From Primulina eburnea (Eukaryota > Streptophyta > Magnoliopsida > Lamiales > Gesneriaceae): a stretch of DNA of 64,000 bases. Shown here one piece after another: positions 46,116-57,608 of the stretch. The notes beneath the pieces were generated by a model. That model was not told the origin of the DNA. It ran no database searches and saw nothing but the letters and a program-made list of their open reading frames with translations. The stretch lies in NCBI RefSeq assembly GCF_022965805.1, contig NC_133105.1, positions 32,182,447-32,246,446 on the forward strand. Direction: 5' to 3'. Within the stretch, counting starts at the first letter, position 1, and each line of letters opens with the position of its first letter. The translations under genes were made by a program, and so were the position numbers.

Positions 46116-46169
46116 GGGCAGCATGTTGCTGCCCGTGTCGGGCAGCAAGGGCAGCCCGAGGGGCTGCCC
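46116..46169 (+). repeat. GC-rich dyads GGGCAGC/GCTGCCC in the G leader
   Basis: Five copies alternate in orientation within 54 bp: GGGCAGC, GCTGCCC, GGGCAGC, GGGCAGCCC, GGCTGCCC. They can form two strong adjacent hairpins or intermolecular pairs. They begin about 110 bases after the PBS in otherwise AT-rich sequence. Confidence 0.85.
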
Positions 46170-47277
46170 GAATGCCCCTCTTTTAAAAATAAAAAAAAAA
46201 ATTGTTGCCGGAATACGGCGACGGAGCTCCGGCGACGGCGATGACGGCTAAGGGTTTCCAAAAGAGTTTTGGAATATCAAAGTGTCATGGGCCTTGAGTT
46301 GTTGGGCCATTGGATGGCTAACATGTTTGTGATTTTAAATGGGCCAAAATGTTTTTGGTGAAAAATAAGTTTTTGGGCCCTTAAGTTTAAAATTACAAAA
46401 GTTGCAAATATTTTCTCATGAAATAAATAATTTAAGTTGGACTTTAATTATTTATAGTAAATGGTGATTTACAAGAAATTTGGTTATAAATAAATTAATT
46501 GGAAAGTAGACAAAGGTGTTTGTATACTTTGTTAATTTAGTTTATAATCGTGGCGGTTAGTGATTGGATCAAGATATATAATATTGGATCAATTAATTAT
46601 TGTGATAATTAATTGATGGTGTATGATATGTGATATTATGCATGAAGGATGATCAAAAGCCCAAGCCCAATTTGCTAGGTGTATGCTAGGATATTTTGTG
46701 TTGAATGATTGTAATAATTATCAATTTATAAAGTGGGCTTGGTATATGGCCCGTTCCCACCCCCATGAGATGTATCCCTATTTGCCATGGATATTTATTT
46801 GTAAATATTAGTATAGTGGATGATCAAGATTGGAAGATGGTGGCCATGATGATTATGAAGATCGAAGACATGTAAATATTGGAAGCTTATGTAATAGTTG
46901 CATTTGCATCCCGTGCATTTCCCTAGGATTGGACCTAGGCCCGTGTTTAGCTCACACGTTCCGTTAGTATTGGGGCGATTGATCATCCTTGTTTGTTTAC
47001 TGTTTATAATATATGCATGATATGTTATAAATAATGAGTATGTGCGTTATTATTATAATAACAAAGTTGCATGAATCCGGCAAACATACGATCAAACATG
47101 GAGAGCTTTTAAATAAAATTAATGATGAGACCTTTCAAAATTAAAAACCCTCATTTTGAATAAGATTCAAAAATAATATCAAGCCTGAAAAGGGGAATTA
47201 TAAATTTGTTTATAATTTCCTTGTCTTCCATCGACAAATGGGTGCATGACGAATCGCTACCCGTACTCGGGGCTCAG

Positions 47278-47566
47278 CTCATATTATTGGGGGGGCCCTT
47301 AGTACCGGAAAGCTGTGACATCCATTTGACATAGTGATGTGAACTACGTGGAACTCCCATGACTTCGGCTCATATTATTGAGGGAACTCTTGGCGACCGT
47401 CCATTAAGGTTCAACATCGATGGGTAAGGCTTGACACGTAAAGATGAACGACGTCATATTATTGGGTCCTAATCAAACGTGAGACAAAAGTTTACGTAGA
47501 GGGTTGCATTGTGATGCAATTGAAAACTACCTTTTAGGAATTGTGATTGGCTGATATTATTCGGGA
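47278..47566 (+). repeat. Four spaced ATATTATTGGG motifs in the G leader
   Basis: CATATTATTGGG, CATATTATTGAGG, CATATTATTGGG and GATATTATTCGGG start at about 47280, 47371, 47455 and 47553, a spacing of 84-98 bases. The intervening sequences are only weakly similar, which suggests an old degenerate tandem repeat or a protein-binding array. Confidence 0.65.
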
Positions 47567-47757
47567 TCATAATTCGCTAATTGGAACTTACGTACCAACT
47601 GAGGAAAGGAGTTTACCGTTTTCACTAGAGGGTAGTGAAAGATGTCAAAACAGTGTGAGTAAACATTTATAAAGTTAAAGTCCATACTTTATATCTTACT
47701 AAATATTTTAAAATAGTCATTAACATTTATCTGTTTACTTTTCAGTACTATCTAACG

Positions 47758-48610
47758 ATGTCTTCAATTCGCAATCTTCTTTCTGCCATACTCGAAAAAC
47801 ATGTGTTAACCGGACCTAACTACCTCACTTGGCTAAGAAACCTGAAAATCGTCTTGAACTCGGAAAAGATTGCATATACACTGACTGAGTCGCCCCCTGA
47901 TATGGCTCCGACTGACTGCACTCCTGAGGAATTGCAGACCTACAAGGATTGGTGTGACCATGACTTGAAGACCAAGTGTTATATGCAGGCTTCTATGAAT
48001 GATGAGCTGCAGAGGCGTTTTGAGGGTGCAAAGAGTGCTGCTGACATTCATTTGCACCTCAAGGAGCTCTTTGGTGAGCAGACTCGGCCTCTTAGGCATG
48101 CTACCGTCAAGGAGCTAATCACTTTGCGCATGTGAGATGGGGCCTCGGTCCATGAGCATGGCCTAAAGATGATTGGACTCGTGGACAAGCTTGTTGGCAT
48201 GGATTTGATATTGCCTTCGGAGTTGACCACCGACGTGTTGCTGTTATCGCTGCCTAGCTCATTTGATCCTTTTGTGGTGAATTTCAATATGAACAAGATG
48301 GAGCCGACCCTTGAGGAGTTGGTGAATATGCTTGTGACTTTTGAGTCCACTATCAAGAAAGAGAATTCGGTTCTTTATGTGGGTTCTTCATCTGGTACGA
48401 AGACCGATCCACATGGGAAGGGAAAGAAGCGTTCTTTCCAACGTCCCAAGAAGAATGTGCCCTCGAAGAGGCAAGCTCCGAGTCCTGTTGTGGTAGCCAC
48501 ACCAGTGAAGGCTAACAAGACTGTTGACGTTTGTCATTACTGCAAGAAGCCTGGACATTGGAGGCGTAACTGCAAGGAATATCTTGCCCAGAAGGGTTCG
48601 GGAAAAGGTA
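47758..48610 (+). pseudogene. Element G: gag with zinc knuckle
   Basis: The ATG at 47758 starts MSSIRNLLSAILEKHVLTG, a copia Gag N-terminus, followed by NYLTWLRNLKIVLNSEKI and LHLKELFGEQTRPLRHAT. A TGA at 48133-48135 replaces an expected Arg CGA (LRM*DGASVHEH); the frame continues unchanged after it. The CCHC knuckle CHYCKKPGHWRRNC lies at about 48532-48573 after a Lys-rich stretch. Confidence 0.95.
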
Positions 48611-49824
48611 TGTTCTATATTGAAGTAAACATTTCAATTAACTCTACTTCTTGGGTATTGGATACCGGCTGTGGCTCATATCTCTGTAATGATTTGCAGG
48701 TGATGGGAAGAAGTAGAAGGCTTAGAAAATGTGAGACCTTTTTGAGGATGGGAAATGGAGCAAGGGTTGCTGCCAAGGCCGTAGGAGATGTTTACTTGCT
48801 TTTGAACAATGATTTTAAGTTAATTTTGAGAGATGTTTTGTTTGTACCCGACTTGGTGAAAAACATTATTTCCATTTCTATGTTGGACAAAGATGGATCT
48901 TCTTGTTTATTTAGCAAAGGTGTTTGCAACATTTACAAGAATGAATGTTTAGTTGGTACCGGGGAACTTGAAAATGATCTCTATAACTTAAAATTGAAAG
49001 ATATTCCACTAAACAATGTCCAAGCGATAACAACAACAAACAAGAGAAAACAAGATACTCTAAATTCGGCACAATTATGGCATGCTCGATTAGGACATAT
49101 TTCCTTAAGAAGGATGAGCAAGCTAGTGGGAGTTGGCATGTTTGATATGTCTGATATTAATGCTCTCACGACTTGTGAATCCTGTCTAAAAGGAAAGATG
49201 ACCAAAATTCCATTTAAGGGCCATGTGGAGCGAGCCAAAGGGTTATTGGATTTGTTCCATACCGATGTGTGCGGTCCGCTTAGCATCACCACTAAGCATG
49301 GACATGCCTACTTCATCACCTTTACCGATGATTTCTCGAGGTATGGGTATGTGTATTTGATGAAATACAAATCTGAAGCTTTTGAAAAGTTCAAAGAATT
49401 CAGAAGTGAAGTAGAGAATTAGTTGGGACGAAGCATCAAGACACTTCGATCGGATCGGGGTGGTGAGTACTTGAGTGCCGAGTTCCAAGAGTATCTAAGG
49501 GAGAATGGGATTCTCTCGCAGTGGACTCCGCCCGCTACACCACAGTTGAATGGTGTTTCGGAGCGTCGTAACCGGACTTTGATGACATGGTTCGGTCTAT
49601 GATGGGGTTCACGGAGTTTCCGCCATCCTTTTGGGGATATGCGCTTGAGACAGCGGCACTGTTGTTGAACAATGTCCATACAAAAGTAGTTGATAAGACA
49701 TCATATGAGATATGGATGGGTAAGCCACCCAAATATTCATATTTTAGAATATGGGGGTGCCCTGCTTATTTAAAGCAGGTAGTGGGAGATAAATTGGATA
49801 GTCGATCCATTTTATGTTACCTTT
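48611..49824 (+). pseudogene. Element G: protease and integrase
   Basis: The protease block is TSWVLDTGCGSYLCNDL. The integrase zinc finger follows (LWHARLGHISLRRMSKL, CESCLKGKM), then the core with LFHTDVCGPL, TFTDDFSRYGYVYLMKYK, LRSDRGGEYLSAEF and NGVSERRNRTL, carrying the D, D and E of the triad. A TAG at 49420-49422 sits where Gln is expected. Frameshifts follow near 49580 (before MVRSMMGFTEFPPSFWGYAL) and near 49825. LLNNVHTKVVDKTSYEIW and the C-terminal RIWGCPAYLK resemble Angela-like copia. Confidence 0.9.
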
Positions 49825-51690
49825 GTGGGATATCCAAAGAATTCTGTTGGATATTACTTCTATCATCCCCAAGAAACAAAGGTATTTGTTTCTAGGAATG
49901 CAACCTTTTTGGAAAGGGAATTTGTATTGAATAGAAAAGGAGAGATGATAGAAATCGAAGAAGTTCGAGAGACACCCACAATTGTAGAACCCACACCCGA
50001 AGAGCCAAGGGAGGAGATACAAGCTCCTAGAAGATCCGATAGAGTCTCGAGACCACCTATGAGGTATGGTCTGCTTCTTGAAGAGGACTGTGATGAGCCT
50101 AACCTTGGATGTGATCCAAGGACCTTCAAGGAAGCGTTATCTGATGCCGATTCATACAAGTGGCTTGAAGCAATGGAATCTGAGATGAATTCCATGCATT
50201 CGAACCAAGTGTGGAATCTTGTGGATCCACCTGAGGGAACTGTTCCCATAGGGTGTAAATGGATTTACTAGAGGAAACTTGGGGCGGATGGGAAGGTATT
50301 GACCTTCAAAGCGCGATTGGTAGCAAAAGGATATACTCAAAGACAAGGAGTTGACTTTGAAGAAACCTTTTCTCCAGTCGCAATGTTCAAGTCCATAAGG
50401 ATTTTGCTAGCCATAGCTGCATGGTATGACTATGAGATATGGCAGATGGATGTTAAGACAGCATTTCTTAATGGGGATATTAAGGAAGAAATTTACATGT
50501 CTCAACCCGAAGGGTTTACATCTGTCGGAAGTGAGCATATGGTATGCAAACTTCAGAGATCTATTTATGGTCTAAAACAGGCATCTAGGAGTTGGAACCT
50601 TAGATTCGATAGTACAATCAAAGAGTTTGATTTTACTAAGAATCCTGAGGAACCCTGTGTGTATAAGAAGGTCAGTGGGAGTGCTGTGACATTCTTGGTG
50701 CTGTATGTTGATGACATTCTACTCATTGGGAATGATGTAGGAATGTGGCAATCAACCAAGATATGGTTAGCAAGCAAGTTCTCGATGCAAGACTTGGGTG
50801 AAGCATCTTTTGTATTGGGAATACAAATCTATAGAGATAGATCAAAGAGATTGCTTGGTCTCACCCAGTCCACATACATTGATACCATCCTGAAGCGATT
50901 CTCGATGGATGAGTCCAACAGAGGACATCTACCAATGTGTCATGGCGTGACCCTATCCAAGTCTATGTCTCCCAAGACTGATGCGGAGATAGCGGCGATG
51001 ACACACATTCCGTATGCTTCGGCAATTGGTAGCATCATTTATGGAATGATATCCACACGTCCTGACGTGGCTTTTGCACTAAGTGTAGTGAGTAGATATC
51101 AATCGAACCCTGGTCTTCCACATTGGAAAGCTGTGAAAGACATCCTCAAGTACTTGAGGAGGACCAATAAATTGTTCTTGGTCTATGGGGGTGGAGAACT
51201 AAAATTGGAAGGCTATACCGACTCTAGCTTCCAAAGCGATAATGATGGCTCAAAGTCAACCTCTGGATTCATATTCATGCTCAATGGTGCTGCTGTCTCT
51301 TGGAAGAGTTCCAAGCAAGACAGTACAGCGGATTCCACCACTGAGGCAGAATACATTGCTGCATCAGCTGGAGCAAAGGAGGCAGTTTGGATAAGGAATT
51401 TCGTCCAAGAGTTGGGCGTCATTCCTAATGGAGTTGCTCCTGTCCCGGTGTTTTGTGACAACACGGGAGCCATTACTCAAGCAAAGGAGCCGAGGTCTCA
51501 TCAGAAGTCCAAACACGTATTGAGAAAGTACCACATCCTCAGAGAGATCGTGGAAAGAGGAGATGTCATGATTGACAAAGTCGACTCCGCAAATAATGTT
51601 GCTGATCCACTAACTAAGCCTTTACCTGGACCATTATTTGAGAAGCATCGCGAATCAATGGGTTTGAAGCATATGGGTAGTTGGCTCTAG
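49825..51690 (+). pseudogene. Element G: reverse transcriptase and RNase H
   Basis: One TAG at 50269-50271 (CKWIY*RKLGADG, a Lys codon changed) interrupts an otherwise open frame to the natural TAG at 51688-51690. RT motifs include KARLVAKGYTQRQGVDFEE, IWQMDVKTAFLNGDI, QRSIYGLKQASRSWN and the catalytic FLVLYVDDILLIGND. RNase H is complete: D in GYTDSSFQSDNDGSKSTS, E in STTEAEYIAASAG, D in PVFCDNTGAI, then KYHILREIVERGDV and NNVADPLTKPLPG. The gene ends just before the PPT, so pol is followed by no extra ORF. Confidence 0.95.
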
Positions 51691-51704
51691 TGCAAGTGGG
51701 AGAT
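51691..51704 (+). other. Polypurine tract of element G
   Basis: TGCAAGTGGGAGAT abuts the 3' LTR start TGTTAG. Confidence 0.85.
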
Positions 51705-53864
51705 TGTTAGAGTAGGTGATTGTCGAGCCAAGTGTTGGCCGAGTGTTCACAATGAAACTCTATGTATAAACGATTTTTATTTTAATTATATTTGAAATTA
51801 TTATTTTGGCACATCTTTATCTGTATACCCATGCTAGTTGCATAGATAAAGTCCTTGAATATACAAATAGTAGAAAGAATATGAGATGCTCATATGATGA
51901 GTATCATGAAACTCATATTTGGAATACTGTATATTCTAAACAGTTCCTAGTCGATTCAGCCGCCGCTAAGAAGGATATAGGCCGCTCGAGTTAGAGACTA
52001 GTATCTGCGATGTGAGTACCATGTTTCATTGGTAGGGGACATTGTGATGTCCAAGCATGCAGATAGGTGCTCCTGGAAGAGTGCACTGAACAACCCTCCA
52101 TTAAAGGACTTTCCAAGTGGTTCTCACTTATCGAGTGGAAACGTCCTAGTTTATGGTTGTACACCATTAGTCCTTATGACCCGGGACAACATTGAGACTC
52201 TATGTGCTAGCATTGCACTTTGACTTGTTTACCGACTCTCAAGGGGTCATCAGGTGGCAAGGTTGGGTGTTCTGTCGAAACATATAGGAGCCGATGCATT
52301 GTAGTCGGGGATTCACCGCTTACCTTCGGGTATGGATATCCTATGTGTTTTCATGTATATGTAGTGTGAAATCTGTGATCAGAGTATGGTGGTAATTATG
52401 AAAGGAGTTTCATAGATTACACCATCGATGCAACTACGGCATGACACATAGTATCGATTCATTGACAACTCTCGATAAACCAATGGTTGTCGAATCGGTC
52501 GGGATATATGAGTTGAAGGGACCATGCTGTACGCTAACCATAATTGAATGGTTCTTGCAGGCACTATCATTTGATACCTAGGGAATCATGTAAGCGATGT
52601 TGCTAGGCGTTTCACATGATTGGTTGGGTACTATCAGACTTGAGTTATGACGTTCTTGTTATCAAGGAGTTGATAAGTAAGAATGGAGCAATTGGGGTAT
52701 GCTCATATAAGGACATGTTTAGTCCGAATCACATGGAGATGTGAACCCACGGCTAGTTGTATCAATGAACCATTGAGGGCCACACAAGTGCTGGCTTTCT
52801 AGATCCCGTTGAGAAGTAAAAATAGTTTAATGTGTTGAACGGCTTATAAAGGAGTTTATAAGCGTAAGGAAAATTAGAAGTGTGACTTCTATAAAAGAGA
52901 AAATAGTTCAATGTGTTGAACGGCTTATAAATGAGTTTATAGGCGAAAGAAAAATAGAAGTGTGACTTCTATGAGAGAATGTAACTTTTAATTTAAGGAA
53001 GTGTTCCTAAAATTAAAAGGTTGGCCAAATAAATAATGTATTTGAAAATTGTGATTTTATAAACATTATTATGGACTAAATTAAATTAATTCAAGTGTTG
53101 AGTTAATTAAACACTAGTGGACCTAGTAGAGTCCAAATAATTATATTAATTCAAGTGTTGAATTAATTAAATTATATTGAGTCTTGTAGAGCTCAATTTA
53201 AATTAATTATTTAGCTAGTGGGACTTGGGTAAATTCAAGTAATGGTTAATTAGTCTCAAATATGTTTGAGATAATTAAATTTAGTCCATGGTTTTTATTT
53301 GATAAAAAACCATATAATATGCATGCATGGGAGGTGAAGGGTTGGAGACAACGTTTTCAATCTCCAAGGCTTGGCATGCTACTTTTGTCTTTTGCTTTTT
53401 GCAAGTCCAATACAACTCATTCTCCCTTGTCTAGAGCAAGACATGGCCGAAATTTCAAAGGGGTTTATCTCCATATTTTTCTCTCCACTTTGTTCTTCAA
53501 GTTGTTGAAGAAAAACACTCACTTCTCAAAGAAAAATACCATACATTTTCTAGTGCAAGTGTAAGATGGATCTACCTAGTTGGTGGTGGGCTTGATTGGA
53601 AGGAAGGAGTCCAAAAGAAATGTGAAGCTTGTAGATTGTCTACCTTCAAGAGCTAAGGTGTTTATACCTTAGTTGGAGCCATCATCAAACTCAAGAGGTT
53701 GATAGGTATATTTTTCTTAACACCCTATGCATTTTGGTGTTTGTTTTGTATTTGCTACACAAATTGTGAGAGGGGTGGCCGAAATTTTCTTGCTAGAAAA
53801 TTTGATTTTCGAAAATTTTTGTGCTTCCGTTGCGTTTCCGACCACCGTAACCGATCCCCTTTCA
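51705..53864 (+). mobile_element. Element G: 3' LTR (2160 bp)
   Basis: Begins TGTTAGAGTAGGTG and ends CCCCTTTCA. It is nearly identical to the 5' LTR. Confidence 0.95.
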
Positions 53865-53869
53865 CATGG
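53865..53869. repeat. Right TSD (CATGG) of element G
   Basis: Exact match to 43824-43828. Confidence 0.95.
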
Positions 53870-56274
53870 GACTTGGGGGCTCGGCCAGGGCTCTTCCAGG
53901 GTCAGGGGTGGTCTCGGTCTAGGGCTAGGTTGGGTCCTAGGGTGGCTAGGTTTCGAGCTTGGGCTGGGGAAGAGTCCTCGCTGCATAGGACTCTTCCCGT
54001 AGGGTGATGGTGCTGGCCGAGAGTTTTCAGGGGATGGCTCAGTCTGATGGCGAGCTAGGTGGTCTGGGTGATGGCTTGGGACGGTCCAGAGAGGGTTAGG
54101 AAGGTTCAGGGTTCGTGGTGGCTCGAGAAAGAGCCACACGAAGCATCACACACATGCGCGCAAGGAGGGGCGCGCGAGGCTGCTGTCTGGTGCGGGGCTT
54201 CATGCGCGCGGTCAGGGTCTGGGCTAGGTCTGGGTAGGGTTTGGGCGTTGTCTAGGAATGGTGAGGGTCAGTGTGGGGTCAGGGGTGGCTCGGATGGAAG
54301 TAGACTAGACTTGATAGGAGTCCTAGATCAACTATGCAACTCCCGCACACAGCACATGCAATGGGGTCAGTTTCCAGGAGTGATTGTGTGGCTTAGTGGC
54401 TGGTTCTTGGGCTTGGGGCTGTCAGTAGGGTCCATAGATGGGTTGGCTAGGTTTTGGCTCAAGGTGGCTCGGGCACGGCTCGAGTAAATTGAGAGATGGC
54501 TCGGGTGGTTCGTTAGGGTGTCAATTTCGAAAATTATAAGGCTAAAAATAGATTCAAGGGTCCACGGGTGTGGCTCATGACCTGGAAGGGTAGAATAAAA
54601 TAATAAAAATGCTATGTTTAAAATTTGCGATCAAAATAATGAATTTTAGATTTAATCAGGATTTTATCGCCTCACGAACGCTAATTAACGAATTAATTGA
54701 AACACCTAGTTTTTAAGCTTTATGAAATTATAGAAAATTAGATTTAAGCTTAAATAATTATTAAAAGGCTAATTTTTTAATTTGGGAATTTTATATTAAG
54801 ATTTGGTTTAATTCAAGATTAAAATACATTAATACGTCACATTTAAAGATTTATTTAAAAGTCCTTGTTTTAGGCTTAATAAAAATATGAGAAAATTCAT
54901 GTAGGCTTCAATAATTATTTGGGACATGTTAGAGTCAATGAAATTAAGAAAATGTCAAAAACTGGGAAATTTTACGTTTAGGGATAAAACGGTCATTTTA
55001 TACCTAAAAATTTGTAAACGTCATGGCAGTGCCCTAAATGCTATTTTTATGATATTATGATTATTTCTAAATGTTTATGAAATGTTCATGATTAAATATT
55101 GATTTTTTAAATGTCTAAGGGATTTTTATGATTTAAGGAAGACATTTAAAAGACATGTTGCATGCTTGGTTTCAAAAACAAAATGTTATGTTACGCATGT
55201 TTTTTTGAATAAAGTGTTGAGAATGTAAATGTTGAAGGAAGTGAAGTGATTGTGAATAATTCGTTAATGTTGGCGACATCGTGAAGGTTATGCTCCCAGT
55301 GGGAGCCCGACGATCGTGTTTCCATCATTACGAATATGTGGTAACAGTATTGTGGTAACGGTATGAATGGGAATATCGTAAGGGGAAAAGGCCCCAGAGG
55401 GAGCCCATTTTTTAGAAAAGGCCCCAGAGAGAGCCCCGACGATCGTATTTCTATTCGAAAAATGATAGGCGAGGGCCCAGTTGACAGGTGAGAGTGTTGC
55501 TGGTGTCCCCCGCCGCCCAGTACCGTGGTTACATGTACATGGATCCATCGATTTATATTCGTGCTCAAGAAAGTTACATGTAGATGGATCCATCGATTTA
55601 TATTCATTAACGATCTGAATTCAACAAAGGAAAAGGAAAAAAGAAAATAATGATGATCATGTTAAAATGTTTTTATGTCATGATAAGGAACAAAAAAGAA
55701 TAAGGTTTATGTTATGCGTGTCATGAAAATGTTTATGCTTAAGTTTATGAATCTTCATGAAAACGATATTTGAAGTACAAGTATTTTTCACTGTTATATG
55801 TTAACTGTATTATGTATTATTTGTTATCAAGATTTTGGTGTGTTGAGTCTTTAGACTCACTAAGTGTGATGGATGCAGGTGAGGTTGAGGGAGGCCTTGA
55901 CGGATGATCCTACTGGACTATCGGTGCACACAACCCGAGGACCAGCGCTACAATTTTCCGCATTATGTTTTATGATTACTGATTTAAGATAAAGGTTTTT
56001 AAGACTATTTAGTTATGCTTTTGAGAGATTTTTGAGAAGTTTAGTATGTGCTTTACTTTTCAAATTATTGTTTTTTAGGTTTGGTAAACAGTAGACGATT
56101 TCAGTTTTATGACTATTTCACTTGAATTTTTGAATGCTAGTTGGTTGATGTTTTATTTTGAAAAGGTATAATATGTTATAAAAATATTTTCATTTGGGAA
56201 AAGGTATATGGCCGAAAATTGAGTGTTAAAAAAAATTAGTACTTTTAAAGCAATAAAAAGGGCGAGACGTTTCA

Positions 56275-57608
56275 GTTGGTATCAGATCAATGGTTCTGTA
56301 AAGGGTTGTGCCACCATCAGCGCCGAAAAGATCAGTCGTCAAGCCTTAATCTGTGAGTTTACATGATTTATATGATTTATGTGATGTTACCTACATGTTT
56401 ACATGATCTAAATGTTTAAGCTACATGCATACACGTTTTGAAGTTGATTGACGTTATGTTTAAGGTTGCATGGAAAATGATTTTTACCCTGCATGGTTGC
56501 ATGGCTTTGTCGTGCTAAAATATTATATGCTTCATGATTTTTATACTTACTACGATATGAAATGAAAAATTAATTGACTTCAACGCATGTTGGTTTTGTG
56601 GTGGAATTGGACTATGTGGATTTTTTTTGGATTTTAGTATTGACGTTTTACTTTTTGGGCTATAAGTTAATCATGAATATTTTGAATTTTTTGGGACACA
56701 TAGATTTTCTAAGAAATATTTATCTAATCGAATTAATTTTTTTGGGAATTACTCATAAGTAATAATTATTCGAGGATTGCAACGACTTTGAGAATATAAA
56801 AATGTATAATTTGGGATTTTATGTTTTGATGAAAGGTAAGATTGGTTATAGGAATTGATTTGTGGGTAAATAATTTTAAATTATCGAAATTTATGTTATG
56901 GGAAACCAATAGAAGGAAATTAAGAATATCAAGAACTTATGGGTTAATCGTAGGATTTTCGAAATTAAAGACCAATAAGATAATTTTTGAGGAAATTAAG
57001 AATTTATTTTGCAATTGTTAAGGAAATTTGGGGACTACGTAGCAATAAGAACAAATTGAATGGGTTAAATAGTAAGAATTTTGAGGATTTAGACTTTTTA
57101 AGAATATATGGAACCTTGGGATATCATAGTTATAATATTATAAGGAATGTTAATCAAGGATTTTTAAGATTGAATAAATATTAAGCTTGAAAATTTAACC
57201 TTAGTAGATGCATTTAGGATTTTAAGATCGAAATTTGATAGGTTGATGAACATTTTGGGTATAAAATAAGGAAAGTAATATACGATAAGTATGATTATCC
57301 ATCTTTTAATATTGGGAATTGTAAGAAAAATTAGAATTCAAGGTTATAATAGTAATAGCACTAAGTCATTTCGGTCTTATTAATAGCACTAAGTCATTTC
57401 GGTCTTTTAAGTTGCGAGTTGAAAATAAGGATTTAGAAGGAAAAATTTAATTGGGATCGAGGAGACGTAAGGACATTCTAGAATTTAAGTTTTATCGGAG
57501 TAGCAAAGCGGAAACGTGGATTTTTGGGATACTAGAACTAAGAATAAACTTTGGGTTATTAAAGATAAGCAAATTTCGAGGACGAAATTCAATTTAAGAG
57601 GGGGAGAT
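56275..57608 (+). mobile_element. Element E: interior 2 (1334 bp, uninterrupted, non-coding)
   Basis: The PBS variant TTGGTATCAGATC at its start has one G-to-T change. The sequence matches interior 1 and contains no gag or pol domain, so E is non-autonomous. A tandem duplication of about 26 bp (AATAGCACTAAGTCATTTCG) at 57355-57408 is not in interior 1. It ends with AATTTCGAGGACGAAATT (57572-57589) and the PPT TTAAGAGGGGGAGAT. Confidence 0.9.

Larger units (their letters stand above)
46006..47757 (+). mobile_element. Element G: long untranslated leader (1.75 kb)
   Basis: No coding domain is visible between the PBS and gag. The proximal part holds GC-rich dyads (next entry) and a G/C-rich GGCGACGGAGCTCCGGCG stretch at about 46216-46235. 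The distal part holds four spaced copies of an ATATTATTGGG motif. The leader of such elements carries RNA packaging and dimerisation signals in related families; that role is inferred here. Confidence 0.8.
42780..56274 (+). mobile_element. Element E: LTR2 (about 3.45 kb net, split by element G)
   Basis: Begins TGTAAAGCGTCG, where the family start TGTAACGCCCCG has point changes, and ends ACGTTTCA before the PBS. A TATA-like GTATAAAATAT is at 43280-43290. Element G sits about 1.05 kb from the start. Near 55530-55606 a 44-bp stretch (GTAGATGGATCCATCGATTT and neighbours) is duplicated in tandem relative to LTR1. Confidence 0.9.

Noticed and set aside
47758..51690. Treating G gag-pol as an active gene
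   Set aside because: Three in-frame stops and two frameshifts interrupt it, so it is annotated as a pseudogene despite well-kept motifs.
30818..57184. A 65-codon frame conserved between E interiors 1 and 2
   Set aside because: There is no ATG (it opens with TTG), and the surrounding non-coding DNA is just as conserved. AT-rich chance frame.
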